From assembly GCA_027596075.1 (NCBI GenBank), contig JADGJC010000422.1, positions 1 through 21,208 on the forward strand: 21,208 nt of DNA, written 5' to 3'. This DNA comes from Rhizophlyctis rosea (Eukaryota; Chytridiomycota; Chytridiomycetes; Rhizophlyctidales; Rhizophlyctidaceae). This document shows positions 9,260 to 19,193 of the stretch, in pieces. A model generated the notes under the pieces. The model made no database searches. It saw nothing but the letters and a program-made list of their open reading frames with translations, and was not told the DNA's origin. A program made the position numbers and the translations under genes. Within the stretch, counting starts at the first letter, position 1. The number at the start of each line of letters is the position of its first letter.

Positions 9260-10316
9260 CTACACTAATCCTTCCGCAACCCGCTCTAAAACTCTCGCAA
9301 TCGCAACATCTTTGATCTCATCCAGAAGTCGATACCGAACCGCAACCTCCTCATCTTCGTCCTCGTCCTCAACCCCATCTCCGTACTTCCACTTCAAGCA
9401 TTCCCGTGCAACCTGCGCCGGATTCCTTTTCTGCCGATTAGTTGCCTTTGGATCCCCTCCGAGACGCAACAAAAGCTCCACCATAGGCCCATTCAATCGA
9501 CCCGCAGCGACATGCAACGTTGTTTCCCCGTCCCCGTTCCGCGCCTGCATATTCGCTCCCTTCCCCACCAGGAACCCCACAATTGCTTGATGCCCTTTGT
9601 ACACTGCCCAAAGCAATGAAGCGCTATCTGTATCGGCCCTCGCCCCAGCATCAACCAGCAGCTTCACCAATTTCACCCTTCCCAATGCGACCGCGCAACA
9701 CAAGATTGACGGGAAGCCGCAGCCCGGCAACGAGGGTGCATTTGGATCAGCCCCCAGCGAAAGCAATGCAGACAACACCGCTTCCCGTGATTCTGAGATC
9801 CCCAACCCATTCATCCAGAATCGGACAGGGTGCTGAATCCAATGGTCAAAGGTCCGTGCAAGACACGCATCAGTGAGAATTGCACCGTATTTCGCAAGCA
9901 CTTGGATGACACGAGCGTCAACCAGAGAAGCCCATGGCCAGTGACCTCGTTTTCAACAAGCCCAACAATGTTGCCCAAGAAGGGCAGATGACGCGTGAAC
10001 TCACTCGGGCACACGAAGAGGCCATGGGCATGGGATCGAGCCGGCTGGATGCCAATTAAAACCACAGCCAGCTCTATGGGACCCTAAATCGCCCAAGTGC
10101 CAAGTGTCCCATGGCAAAGTCAATAGCATGCATTGGTACTGTAACAACGGGGTGTAACGCAAAAATGATTCCAACCTGAATTTGTTCCATCAGCGGCATG
10201 CTCGTGTAGGTACCGTGTAAGACTACATCCTGATCCCATACATATTCCTCCCCTTGCCATTCAAATTTGTGGGCGATGAGGGTGTGAAGGTGTAAATCGG
10301 CCACGAGATCTGCCAT
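9260..10316 (-). CDS. Ankyrin-repeat protein, 5' part unresolved
   Basis: The frame 9260-9952 holds about four ankyrin units: DARVIQVLAKYGAIL, the unit ending LLSLGADPN, CCAVALGRVKLVKLLVDAGA, LLWAVYKGHQAIVGFLVGKG and TTLHVAAGRLNGPMVELLLR, then an acidic stretch (EDEDEDEE) and a short helical end. Ankyrin repeats bind other proteins; no partner is evident. The frame has no ATG before residue 31 and a stop at 9953-9955, so it needs more 5' sequence. A second frame (about 9946-10085, ending LPFLGNIVGLVENEV) would join it if one G is missing in the CC at 9945-9946. A third (10074-10316) starts with ATG in good context (GTCATGGCAG) and could be joined by a 92-nt intron from a weak GTTGGA donor to TTTAG near 10082. 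The first exons are inference; the ankyrin part is secure. It may be a pseudogene. Confidence 0.6.
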
Positions 10317-10471
10317 GACAAACTAAGGCACAGTAGACGATCACCAGAGTCCAAAAGACTGAAAGTACCAGGTCCACCAAATGATCGACATGATAACTTG
10401 ACTCCATAGCTTGCAGCATTCCTACCGCCTCAAACGGTTCAAAAAGAACGACGCCCTCTCACAAATTGGCC

Positions 10472-10497
10472 AGCGGAGTTCTCGAGCGGAGTTCTCA
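10472..10497 (+). repeat. 2 x 13-bp tandem duplication
   Basis: AGCGGAGTTCTC followed by G (10472-10484) and then by A (10485-10497): one mismatch at the last base. Non-coding, about 150 bp upstream of the possible ankyrin-gene start. Confidence 0.85.
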
Positions 10498-10916
10498 ACA
10501 TGATCTCAACTGTCCGCTATTGATAAGTCATTAGCATTTGCTCGTCAAAGGTGTGGATTGCGGGAGCTTTGAATGTTGTAGCGCAAATGCCAACAAACCA
10601 ACCGATCATTCACTCAATCCTGTACACAAAAGTCACTTTAATAACTTCCCAGAACCAGAACGCAAAAAGCGTAACAGCGCGCAAGTCATGAAATATGATC
10701 AGCAAGCAAATATGCTTGCAGCACAGTATGTGTGAGATGAAGACAAACATGGATCTGAAGGTGTTCTACTGACCGACGTACGGCGTTCTGACAGCTATTG
10801 AGCACTGATCAATGCAACCAACGCGTGCAACGCATGCCATCGAGAAGACCTGTATCCGCTGTTGGTCAGTTCAGTTCCTTTGGATTGGAGGCGCTCCAGT
10901 TTCAAAGTTTCGACCT

Positions 10917-11012
10917 GTTAAAGGAGACAAACGGTTGCAGGTCCCGATGCGCAGGCAATGACCAGTTAAAGGAGACAATCGGTTGCAAATCCCGGTGCGC
11001 GGATAGGGGTGC
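10917..11012 (+). repeat. 2 x 48-bp imperfect tandem duplication
   Basis: Copies start GTTAAAGGAGACAA at 10917 and 10965 and both continue CGGTTGCA and then TCCCG.TGCGC. The period is 48, a multiple of three, so one plus-strand frame shows a repeated LKET.GC.SRCA peptide with paired cysteines. That frame has no convincing ATG and no family match, so I treat the element as a DNA repeat. Confidence 0.85.
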
Positions 11013-12728
11013 AACATTGGCTCAAATCATAGCTTATCATAGCTTACTGGCCACAAATCAGACACTCCTGCACAAGATTGAAGTCGTTTGTTTTTGCATG
11101 GTACTGATATGCTCCTGTGCCTGCATGAGGGCGATCAAGGAATCAAGAGCATTTCATAGTATATACCTGCTTTCGACGTAATGAGCTCAGCATACAATGC
11201 TGGTTCGGCGCCTGTCCAGATTTATCGGCAGCATTTACTTTTTGCAAGCTTCTACAGTGCCATCCCACCTTGTTTTGTAATACCCCCGTTTGCATCTTAC
11301 GGCCCATTTGTGCCATGACAATAGCAGACGCACCTAGCTGGCGTTTAATTCCATCTTTGGCAACTTCGAAAGTGGGCACTGATGCTTTTTGTGCCAGCTT
11401 GAAGTCCGTACTGCTTGGATGGAAGATTGCATCATTGCCTGTGGGCCTTATTTCCAGTTCTTCCGTACGTCGACCGTGCTCACTGCATCACTGGGGTCAC
11501 TCTTGGTGTGCTCCTCAACACTGATGAATATTGACCCATTCGCAAGTGCCAAGTGGTACAGATACCGGCATATGAATTCCTCCAATAAATTTCTCGTTCT
11601 TTAAAGCTGACAATCTGCAATGCAAACAGCAAGAGTGGAACAATGTGTGTAGGTTTGTTTACATGGAGTCATGTGGCGCAGATTACGTGTTTGTTTACCA
11701 AAACGAAATAACTTTTTTTTTGAGGGCGTTTTGAGGCTGTCACCAACACCGCTTGAAAGTTTGGTTGACTGCCGCTGACCTGACATTTCCCTGAGCCGTT
11801 TTTTGAATTGTCAAAAGATAAATTCTGGGAGGAACAGGGCAGAAAAAGAACGGCTGCGCAACTCGCCACAAGCATATCTGAAGGGTCGCCTACTGCATTG
11901 CGTTGTTTGAGCTGATTCACGTTACATATGAGAGGCTGGAGTCGAATCATAAGAGAAGTAGGCAACAATTCTCATTCAGAAGATGCAGTCCGCCCTGCTT
12001 GTGAGCCTCAAGCAGAAATCAGCACGCTCTGCAAGAGGCGGAATGGCACCTACAACTCTGAAGTCGAGTCAGCACCATTTGTATGAGACGTGTATCTTTT
12101 TATATAGTCGCATATACGTATGGTCTTGAAGGCATTACGAGACAGCTTAGTGGGACTGGTTCTTCGAATCATGAAAAGTATGTGTCATGAGGCAAAAAAA
12201 CGTTTTCGTATATCGACAATTGACCAATTCACTTTGCTGCATGCATTCCTGCGCGCTATTAAGAAGATATTGCTGTTTTTTCCTTTTGGATTCGATGCAA
12301 TCAATATCACGCTCCATACAAGTGCGGCCTACAAGAGACACCCCTTCTGGACTGCTTGTATTGCTGCGAGCATGACAATTCGAGCGTTTCATCGGATCAC
12401 AGTTTCATAAGTTATAAAGTTCCCTTGCTCAGTACTTGATGCCACTCCGCTTTATTGAATTTACATTGCTACTTGTCAACGATCATGGAAAATGGAAATT
12501 CGAATATGCGGAACGATGTGAAAGCGATCAATGCTATTGTCGAATCACAATGCAGTCGTTGAAAACCTGATTTGCGGGACATTGTATGAAGCAGTCGGAT
12601 CAAATTTACACACCAACCTGTAGTGTAAAATCATCAAGCGTGTTGTATCGGAATAACGGATGCCTTTACCTGTTCCCTTGAGGAGAAAAACACAATCTGT
12701 ATAACGTGCACAATGTCATTAATATCCA

Positions 12729-12814
12729 GCATGGTTGGTCCAGTGGTAGAATTGCCGCCTGCCAATTACAATAGCAGTCCGCGGCAGACCCGGGTTCGAT
12801 TCCCGGACCATGCA
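12729..12814 (+). tRNA. tRNA-Gly (anticodon GCC) with a 15-nt intron
   Basis: The acceptor GCATGGT (12729-12735) pairs with ACCATGC (12807-12813), and A12814 is the discriminator. The anticodon stem GCCGC/GCGGC (39-43 at 12781-12785) encloses CTGCCA, an insertion of 15 nt at 12765-12779, and C12780. The anticodon is therefore GCC (12761-12763) and the intron sits after position 37, the canonical place for introns removed by the eukaryotic tRNA splicing endonuclease. The T-arm is CCGGG/CCCGG with TTCGATT. The mature length is 71 nt. Six T at 12836-12841 form the Pol III stop. Confidence 0.96.
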
Positions 12815-12835
12815 CTACCCAATAGTGTGGGAGTC

Positions 12836-12841
12836 TTTTTT
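12836..12841 (+). terminator. RNA polymerase III oligo-T terminator of tRNA-Gly
   Basis: Six T residues 22 nt after the tRNA 3' end on the coding strand, followed by a second T5 run a few bases on. Confidence 0.8.
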
Positions 12842-12894
12842 AAATTTTTGGAGATCTGGCCCCAAGTAGATGCATCAATTTTGGCCTTACTAGC

Positions 12895-12986
12895 TAGCAA
12901 TGGTCAGTTATGAATATGCAGCTAGCGCGCTCGGCTTGATTAGCAATGAACAGTTATGAATATTCAGCGAGCGCGGTACTTGGGTG
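12895..12986 (+). repeat. 2 x 46-bp imperfect tandem duplication
   Basis: Copies begin TAGCAATG at 12895 and 12941 and share CAGTTATGAATAT, CAGC and AGCGCG. Similarity is high over the first 35 bp and fades after that. It lies about 80 bp downstream of tRNA-Gly. Confidence 0.8.
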
Positions 12987-14400
12987 GAGAACATGCAGCC
13001 TCACTGATGCTTCATCAGCTCTTGCCCCGCACTGGGGCAACAAACAATTTCTGTACCAAATGAAACTGCTTCCAACCAGTTCTAAGACAGCCAGCTTGAG
13101 CAAGACGTGATTCAACTCAGTCGCATGCTATTTCAAGAAGGAACATGTACGGGGCCACGAACCCCAAATAGAATCGCAACCATCGGTGCATCATCGGGCT
13201 GAAAGAATATTTCAAGTGATAGCGGCAGACTTCGCCGTGGACCATAATGCTCCATCGACTTGCATCCCTAAATCGATCCCATTTTTTTGCCTCCGTTAAG
13301 ATACCCGTACAGTTTCGGTGGAAAATCATCGTCGGGCGCTGCTTACTCCGCTCCTTAGATTGTTGGGCCATGAAGTCTGTAAGCTTCTGTAAGCCAATCA
13401 ACACAGACAGGCTAATTGTATATCATGAGACCTCATCAAGACCGGCCGATGCAAGAAGCAACGGATTCGTTGCTCTCATTGGTTTCAACGCATGCCTTGG
13501 CTGGCAGAGAAAGCAAGGAGCGAGAAAACAAAAAGTATAAGCTTCCAAACGTATTCGGTATGCCTCTGAAGAATCAGGATGCTGAATCGGTTTACATAAT
13601 AGGTTGGGGTTTCCAAGGAAATCCTTGTCAGCGATGTCTGCGCCTCGCAAGCACATTTGGGTTATACCGAGTGATTACCAAACCTTAAGGAAGCGAACGA
13701 AAATGTTCAAATCAAAAGCACTTGGAAGGGAGCACAATCTTCCATTGACGTTGCGTCCGCCCTTTGACACAGCCGTCACAGTTTTTTGTGCTTCACATCA
13801 ATTGGGGCGGTCCTGATCGGAACGTTTTGCGTGAAGTTCATGAGTCGAGCTATTGGTGACGGTTTGCATGCCAAAGCGACAGCTGCGCATGCAAAACATG
13901 GATTGATCCCACAAATGTAATAACCTCCCGTTGCATGTATGAGGGCCATACTCTAAAAAAGCATCTGAAGTAAATCACCATGCTCCAAAGCGGGGTTCGC
14001 TCATGTGGTGGTCCTGAAGATGTATGACTTTTTTTGGTCATCACAAACTGTCAGTCCCTATCCCATAGGCCGACTGCAACGGAGCGTCCAGACAATAATC
14101 ATTCTGATGTGCAATACATGGGAGACGGAATGTGTGGTCAAAAATGCATCTTGAAGTGCGGACGACAATTTAGACCGATTCTCTCCTCCCACCTATCCAC
14201 AAACACCAACTCAAGCCACAGACCTCCAATGAATTGCAAAATACTCATCAAATTGCAAAAACCTCCGTATAAGACATGCAACTACAAACACCATCAAAGC
14301 CCCACGCTCGGACGTGCAAAAAAGGGTATACAAAATCCCACCTCCATCCCACAATACCCCACCCACCCCCTCAACAATGATAATCATCCCCATCCTCATC

Positions 14401-16509
14401 CTACTCATCACTCTCAACAACCCTCCTTACCCTCGCCCGTTTCGGCGCACGCCCCTCCCGTCCTCGCCGTCTCGCCCCATACACCCGAACCTCCTCCTCC
14501 TCCTCCCCACAACCCACCCCAAACAGCACCTCATCATAGTCGTCTCCGCCTCCTAATCCTCCTCCTCCTCCGCTCTCCCTCTCTTTTCGACTCGCCTCGG
14601 TGCCACCTCCTCCTCATCCTCCTCCTCCTCTTGCCTTCTATTTCCAACTCTCCTACACGACACCTCCTCCTCCTCATCCTCCTCTTCCCGCCCTCTATTT
14701 CTGACTCTCCTGGGCGCCATCTCCTCCTCAACACTGTCCACATCATCCTCCTCCTCACGCCTATGCGAACCCCAGTCAACCCTCTCCACAGGCTCATCAT
14801 CACCCCAATCACTGCCGTCATTGAAGATCTCCTCTTCCAGTGTAGGACTAAACGCCGGTCTGCCCCTCGCCTCAATAACACGTTCCTCCTCCTCATCCGA
14901 ATGATCAAAAAGAGGAGTCTCGTCCTCGTCGTCATGGTACGTGTGCCGCTCAGCCTCTGGTGTCCATTCAGGTCGATGATGACGAATCCGCGGAGCACGC
15001 ACTTCCCAATCCCGCCCTCCATAAACCGGCTCCGAATCTTCCCGATACCTCCGCACATGATCCCGATACCGTGGTAGTCCCTCTTCTTCACTTTCCTCTC
15101 CATCACTCAATCCAAACAATTGCTCGCGTAATTCCCGTTCCCGATTTGCCCGCCTATCAGCTTCCAACAACCTCATTTCCTCTTCCATTTCCTCTGCCTC
15201 ATCAACAACAAACCCCTCCAAACTCTCCGCGTCCGCCCAATCCCCATCCCCACCTTCCTCCTCACTCAAAATCTCCCCAACAAAGTCGTCGTCCGCGAAA
15301 TCGGACTCTTCCGCTTCGTCGTCGATGAAGGGTCCGTTGGCGTTGAAGAGGGCGCCGCAGTTGGCGCAGACGCCGTCGACGATTTCCCAGTTGCAGCGGC
15401 CGCATCTATGTGAGTAGCGGTGAGAATTGATGAGGACAAGGAAGATATTCCGAATAATATGAGAAGCGAGCTGTACCTTGTAACTCCGTCCTCATCATCG
15501 ACAATAGCTGCGGGTCTGTCGAAGTATCCGCTCCAGGGATCCGCAAGGGTTTTATATGCCTCTGCACGTTTCAACAAATGTCAATGAAAATGGCTCGCAA
15601 ATCAATCAGAACGAAAATTATTCACCTCGTTGCTCTCGAACTCGTTTCAAAGTATTCGGTGCTTCCGCGTCCGTCGCAAATGTAAGCAAATGCTTCGGGA
15701 ATAAGAAGGATTAGGCAACGAGTTTGATGGCGCATTCTGCTCCGATAAATGATACCTCAATGTGATCAGCCAACTGCAAATTGGCAATTGGCGGTCTCCT
15801 GATATCCGCGCGGCACGTCATGCATCTTGTTGGCTGTGCCGTGGCCACCCACGCGCGTAGGCATTCGAAACAGAACATGTGACCTAGAAACAGATAACTC
15901 AGCGGGAACATGGGAAGACCATTCGATGGCAGGCATACTGACCACATTCAACGATTTGCGGAACGGCAAAGACGCTCATGCAGACTGCGCATTCGAGATG
16001 GCGCATCAAGTGACTTTCTGTTGAATGAATCCGCTTATTAGCCAACACGGAGAATACGATTCCAAACAAGGTCGCTCGGGCACCTTCATCGATAAGTATT
16101 TTGTTGATTTTCTTCAGTTCGCGTTGATCACCAGACGTCTCTTCGGATTCTGTTTCGAGGGCTCTGACTGAGGAGGAATATATCAGCATCTGTGAACTGC
16201 GTCAAAATGATAAAGCACAACTACAATCCTACTTTTCGCTTTGAGCGCTTCAATATACGCCTGCGTGCTTTCGCGGGATTTGTTTTCCAATTCTCGGGAG
16301 TGCTCAAACTCGCGTTCAGCATCATCCAATGTATGTTCGGAGGTGCGACCGTTCTCTGGAGACGGTTGCGGTTGCGAGTCGGGAAGCTTTCCGCGAGCTC
16401 TTTCTGATAGGAATGGGTTTGGTAGGCCATTGCCGGAATTCTCTTCCTTGATAGGAACTTCCGCGGCGTCGCGGCCCCTCCTGCGGGAAGGTCCGGCTTC
16501 AGAAGTCAT
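14401..16509 (-). CDS. RING-finger plus zinc-ribbon protein, probable nuclear E3 ubiquitin ligase
   Basis: Six exons: 16233-16509, 15943-16167, 15756-15883, 15626-15692, 15477-15561 and 14553-15405. The introns are 59-71 nt, all GT-AG, and every junction keeps frame (544 residues). The start ATG at 16509 has A at -3. Residues 1-55 are basic and proline-rich, and 60-110 are helical and charged. A C3HC4 RING follows: C152, C155, C167, H169, C172, C175, C188, C191. Then comes ADPWSGYF and a CxxC...CxxC ribbon (C262, C265, C274, C277) of the form CGRCNWEIVDGVCANCG, then a very acidic tail. RING plus such a ribbon occurs in fungal Znf1/Psh1-like proteins; Psh1 ubiquitinates centromeric histone in yeast. 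That assignment is from memory and tentative. Residues about 444-498 are three 17-19-residue repeats (RRV...R...EEEE). The frame stops at 14553, but a shift of one base at the AA of 14555-14556 opens 54 more residues to 14401 with a basic PKRARVRR near the end. Confidence 0.87.
14556..14720 (-). repeat. Three tandem 51-57-bp coding repeats in the RING gene
   Basis: Units at 14664-14720, 14607-14663 and 14556-14606 encode MAPRRVRNRGREEEDEEEE, VSCRRVGNRRQEEEEDEEE and VAPRRVEKRGRAEEEED. The DNA is a GAG/CTC-rich minisatellite. Each unit pairs a basic RRV motif with an acidic run. Confidence 0.85.
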
Positions 16510-16520
16510 GTTGGATTGTT

Positions 16521-16583
16521 CTAATGGTCAACAAGCGTGAGGGACTTTCCAATTTTGCAAATTTGAAACGTTGTCAAACTTAC
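16521..16583 (-). other. Probable 5'UTR intron of the RING gene
   Basis: On the minus strand, GTAAGT at 16583 and TTGACCATTAG ending at 16521 bound a 63-nt segment, the same size class as the coding introns, ending 11 nt before the ATG at 16509. An in-frame TGA lies just upstream of the donor, so the flanking exon is leader, not coding. A further possible leader intron (GTCTCA...TTTTTGTAG, 48 nt) is at 16651-16698 but is less certain. Confidence 0.5.
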
Positions 16584-16976
16584 TGGAACCCACCGTGAAG
16601 ATGGTCGCTCAAAGGTAATACGCAACAGTGGACGGTGAGGGGCACAGCTTCTACAAAAACCGAAAAGCGTGTTATGATATGTGTGAGAGCCTTGAGACCT
16701 GTCAAACCGGACGAAGCGATCAGTGCGCGGACACGACATTGAGGACACAACTGAATTCGGACGTACGCAAGTAAGTTCAATTGGTCCGCAAGAAGTGACG
16801 CAAGAGAATGTTCGCACAGTTATGTTTAGCAAATAATATTGTTGAGATGAAGTTCTGGCGCCGGGCGTGAGCGTGGGAATGGCGATCGGGTTGAGGAGTG
16901 GAGAGAGTGGAAGCGATTTGATTGCTGCGGGATTCCTCATGTCGCACCTTGAAGACTTCATCAGCTGGATGATCAC

Positions 16977-16988
16977 TGTCACGTGACA
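16977..16988. promoter_or_regulatory. Palindrome TGTCACGTGACA, possible bHLH site
   Basis: A perfect 12-bp palindrome centred on CACGTG, about 470 bp upstream of the RING-gene ATG. TCACGTGA is the preferred core of Cbf1-type bHLH proteins in yeasts. The core occurs again at 18493-18500. The role is inferred from position and sequence only. Confidence 0.35.
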
Positions 16989-17117
16989 AGCTGCTTACAT
17001 AACCATCAGAGCCATTGGAGCACACCCAAAACGACTGCAATGCTTAGTATGCTTTTCCGCAGGTACCAGCATAGTTACGGCCATTTATATCCATTCTAGA
17101 AGTAAACGTTCTCAAGT

Positions 17118-17197
17118 GATGTCCATATAGGTGTATAAGCTGCTTGCTCACATGCTGGATGTCCATATAGGCGTATAAGTTGCTTGCTCACATGCTA
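17118..17197 (+). repeat. 2 x 40-bp tandem duplication differing only by transitions
   Basis: Copies at 17118-17157 and 17158-17197 share GATGTCCATATAGG, GTATAAG and TGCTTGCTCACATGCT. They differ at three positions, all C/T or G/A. Confidence 0.9.
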
Positions 17198-18466
17198 CAA
17201 AAACTTATGGCAGCGGTTTCATCGCAACTCCTGGATGAACTTGTCACCGTCTTACCAGCGCGCACATTTGTAACTTCGCCATATTGTCCCATTAGGAGGG
17301 AAGCGATACTCTCTTGATTCTCCTCGATAGAGCGAGCGTTTTCTGGCTGCTACGGCAAGTTCCATGTGGACTGTGAACCCCAGCTCGTGTCATCCGATGC
17401 CTGATGCTTGATCTGTGAACCTAATTTACTTAATTTTGGGCCATGAGCCCTTGCCGGTTGAAACACAAGAACAAAAAGGATTCTCGGTCGTCCCAAGGAA
17501 TTAATGTCCCTTGGATATCGAACATTTCCTGAAAGGCGAGTTATGGATGGTAGCGCATCTCACTCATCTCGGAATGATGAATATAGAAGTCACCTTCTGA
17601 CCTTGTCGTTGAACCGGTAGGTATTCAGTGATGACGCGATTGCTTGATTCAATAACAGTTGGGCCCACATGGAGATGAGCAATTGAAAGCTCATACTGAT
17701 TTCACTTCAAAAGCAGCCGTTGTCTGGTTTCGGCTATGCAGAAAACGGAGGTGCCTTGGTCTGCCTGGCGTCTTGAATTCTTCCCCGCATACCTTTTTGC
17801 CTAAACCCGCAATCAACCCCATCCTTTCTGGATAGTATTCAGCAGCACTTGCTCCTGAAAGTATAGTTACGCACGTGCCGTACTTCGATGGTATGGCTCC
17901 TGGTACCGCGATCTAATGGAGAGAATGATGCGCGACTCATGTGTATTATATTTTTGGGTACCATAGCATCAGGTAGCGTCTGCCAATCTTCAGTGCCTGG
18001 GCATGCTTTTTTGGGGAAGAGGGTTGAGACGAGCGATCGGAGGAGGATGGTGCAGGACCAATCACCCGTTGATCTTCACGAAGTCGTTCCGTTTGGAATT
18101 TTTTTTTGGTGCACTCATGCAGACTGAATGAGTAAGCTTGAGCAAGTTGAGCATACACGAAAAGAAAATGACTTGAAGGATTTGGCCGGAAGTGCTTCGC
18201 AACGGAAGAACCCGATGCAAGGAATGTTTGATAGAATCAAACTTGATCAATATACTACCGTGCACTCGTTGTGGACAGGAGCTCGAAGAGGAAATGGGCA
18301 AGCGTTGGAGGATCCTCAGACTCTGAAGCTCAAAGTTGGCCGTTGCCCACCCCATTTGTCAACAAAACTGGGCCACAAACGCGCTTCAGGGTCTTTGTAC
18401 TAATGGATGATAACGACCAGCGTTCATTTCTTTATGGGCCGAGGCAGGACCTGAGCTGATTTGTGA

Positions 18467-18561
18467 CAGTCCGTTTCACCATAATCACTAATTCACGTGA
18501 TACTATTTGACCATATCGGATACCTGTCCAGGTGACTTTGTGATTGTGGTGAAATGGGCTG
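18467..18561 (+). repeat. Inverted repeat forming a 22-bp hairpin stem
   Basis: The arm at 18467-18488 (core TTTCACCATAATCAC) and the arm at 18540-18561 (core GTGATTGTGGTGAAA) pair over 22 positions without a bulge: 19 Watson-Crick pairs and three G-T wobbles. The 51-nt loop holds TCACGTGA and a small ACCTG-TC-CAGGT hairpin. It could be a structured RNA, a small-RNA precursor or a worn MITE. No open frame covers it. Confidence 0.7.
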
Positions 18562-19160
18562 GAATGAAAACTTTCTCATTGTGAATTCATGAACTACGAC
18601 ACCTTCAGGCTACTATGAACAAGCAGCATGATGTCAAGATTTAACGGGAATGTCCGGCTATTTTGAATAGTAGACACCATCCGTAGGTATACAGTGGTTG
18701 CGGTAGCCCCTTCCTTTTTCCTGCACTGTATGTGAGCGGCGGAAAAAGAGAACTGTGAAAGAAAGCTATCATCTGGCTATCAATGCTAGCCGATCCGATG
18801 GCAAGAGCTAGTATTTTTTTTTGAAGGTTTCCCTTGACTTGTGGTCATGCAAAGCCCATCAATGTGTTTGCACAACCGCGCTCTCGAAAAACAAACATCC
18901 CCAAGATGATGGACCTTTTACACTGGTTGCCTCTTTGTTTGTTTGATGTCTTTGTAGATTATGCGTATTCAACATTCCGATGTATAGTATCATCATTGTG
19001 GCGCTTTCTGCATTTGTTTTTGCCGGTGGGCTTGATTTCACTTAATGGGAAGGTATCCCCACATGGAAAAGGAAAAAGGTAGTTGCTGTGCACGTCTTCG
19101 GATTCAGAATGCTTGGTCTTAGGATCCTGCAGGAGTCCCACTCAGCCCAGGTTGGCCCAA

Positions 19161-19193
19161 TGACGTGGCATGACTCACGCGACCATGACGTGG
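19161..19193 (+). promoter_or_regulatory. bZIP-type site cluster upstream of the NTPase gene
   Basis: TGACGTGG at 19161-19168, TGACTCA at 19171-19177 and TGACGTGG at 19186-19193, ending 150 bp before the ATG at 19343. TGACTCA is the Gcn4/AP-1 heptamer and TGACGTGG is a CRE-like half site. Three such sites in 33 bp at promoter distance is more than expected by chance, but binding is inference. Confidence 0.5.

Larger units (their letters stand above)
10317..12728. other. 2.4-kb interval with short tandem duplications, no gene recognised
   Basis: Open frames here are short, lack splice support and resemble nothing I know. The interval holds duplications at 10472-10497 (2 x 13), 10917-11012 (2 x 48) and 11026-11045 (2 x 10, ATCATAGCTT), a 7-bp-stem palindrome GCAAGCA-AATA-TGCTTGC at about 10702-10719, and an AT-rich stretch near 12090-12120. 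Confidence 0.55.
12815..14400. other. Interval between tRNA-Gly and the RING gene, no gene recognised
   Basis: Contains the 2 x 46-bp duplication at 12895-12986 and mixed-composition sequence with short overlapping open frames on both strands. No splice pattern or family resemblance. The right end is the 3' flank of the RING gene. Confidence 0.55.

Noticed and set aside
12915..12945. GCTAGCGCGCTCGGCTT, resembling the D-arm and anticodon stem of tRNA-Asn
   Set aside because: No anticodon loop, T-arm or acceptor follows, and the sequence is part of a 46-bp tandem duplication.
14034..15077. 347-codon plus-strand open frame, Pro/Leu/His-rich
   Set aside because: It is the antisense of the acidic GAG-rich last exon of the RING gene; composition alone keeps it open.
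16645..16790. Plus-strand peptide with a CX9C-like cysteine pattern (ACYDMCESLETC)
   Set aside because: The frame has no proper start, would need a 33-nt intron, and lies antisense to the probable leader exons of the RING gene.
18128..18403. 91-codon plus-strand open frame with a charged N-terminus
   Set aside because: T at -3 of the ATG, no recognised family, and overlapping open frames on both strands. Possible but unsupported.
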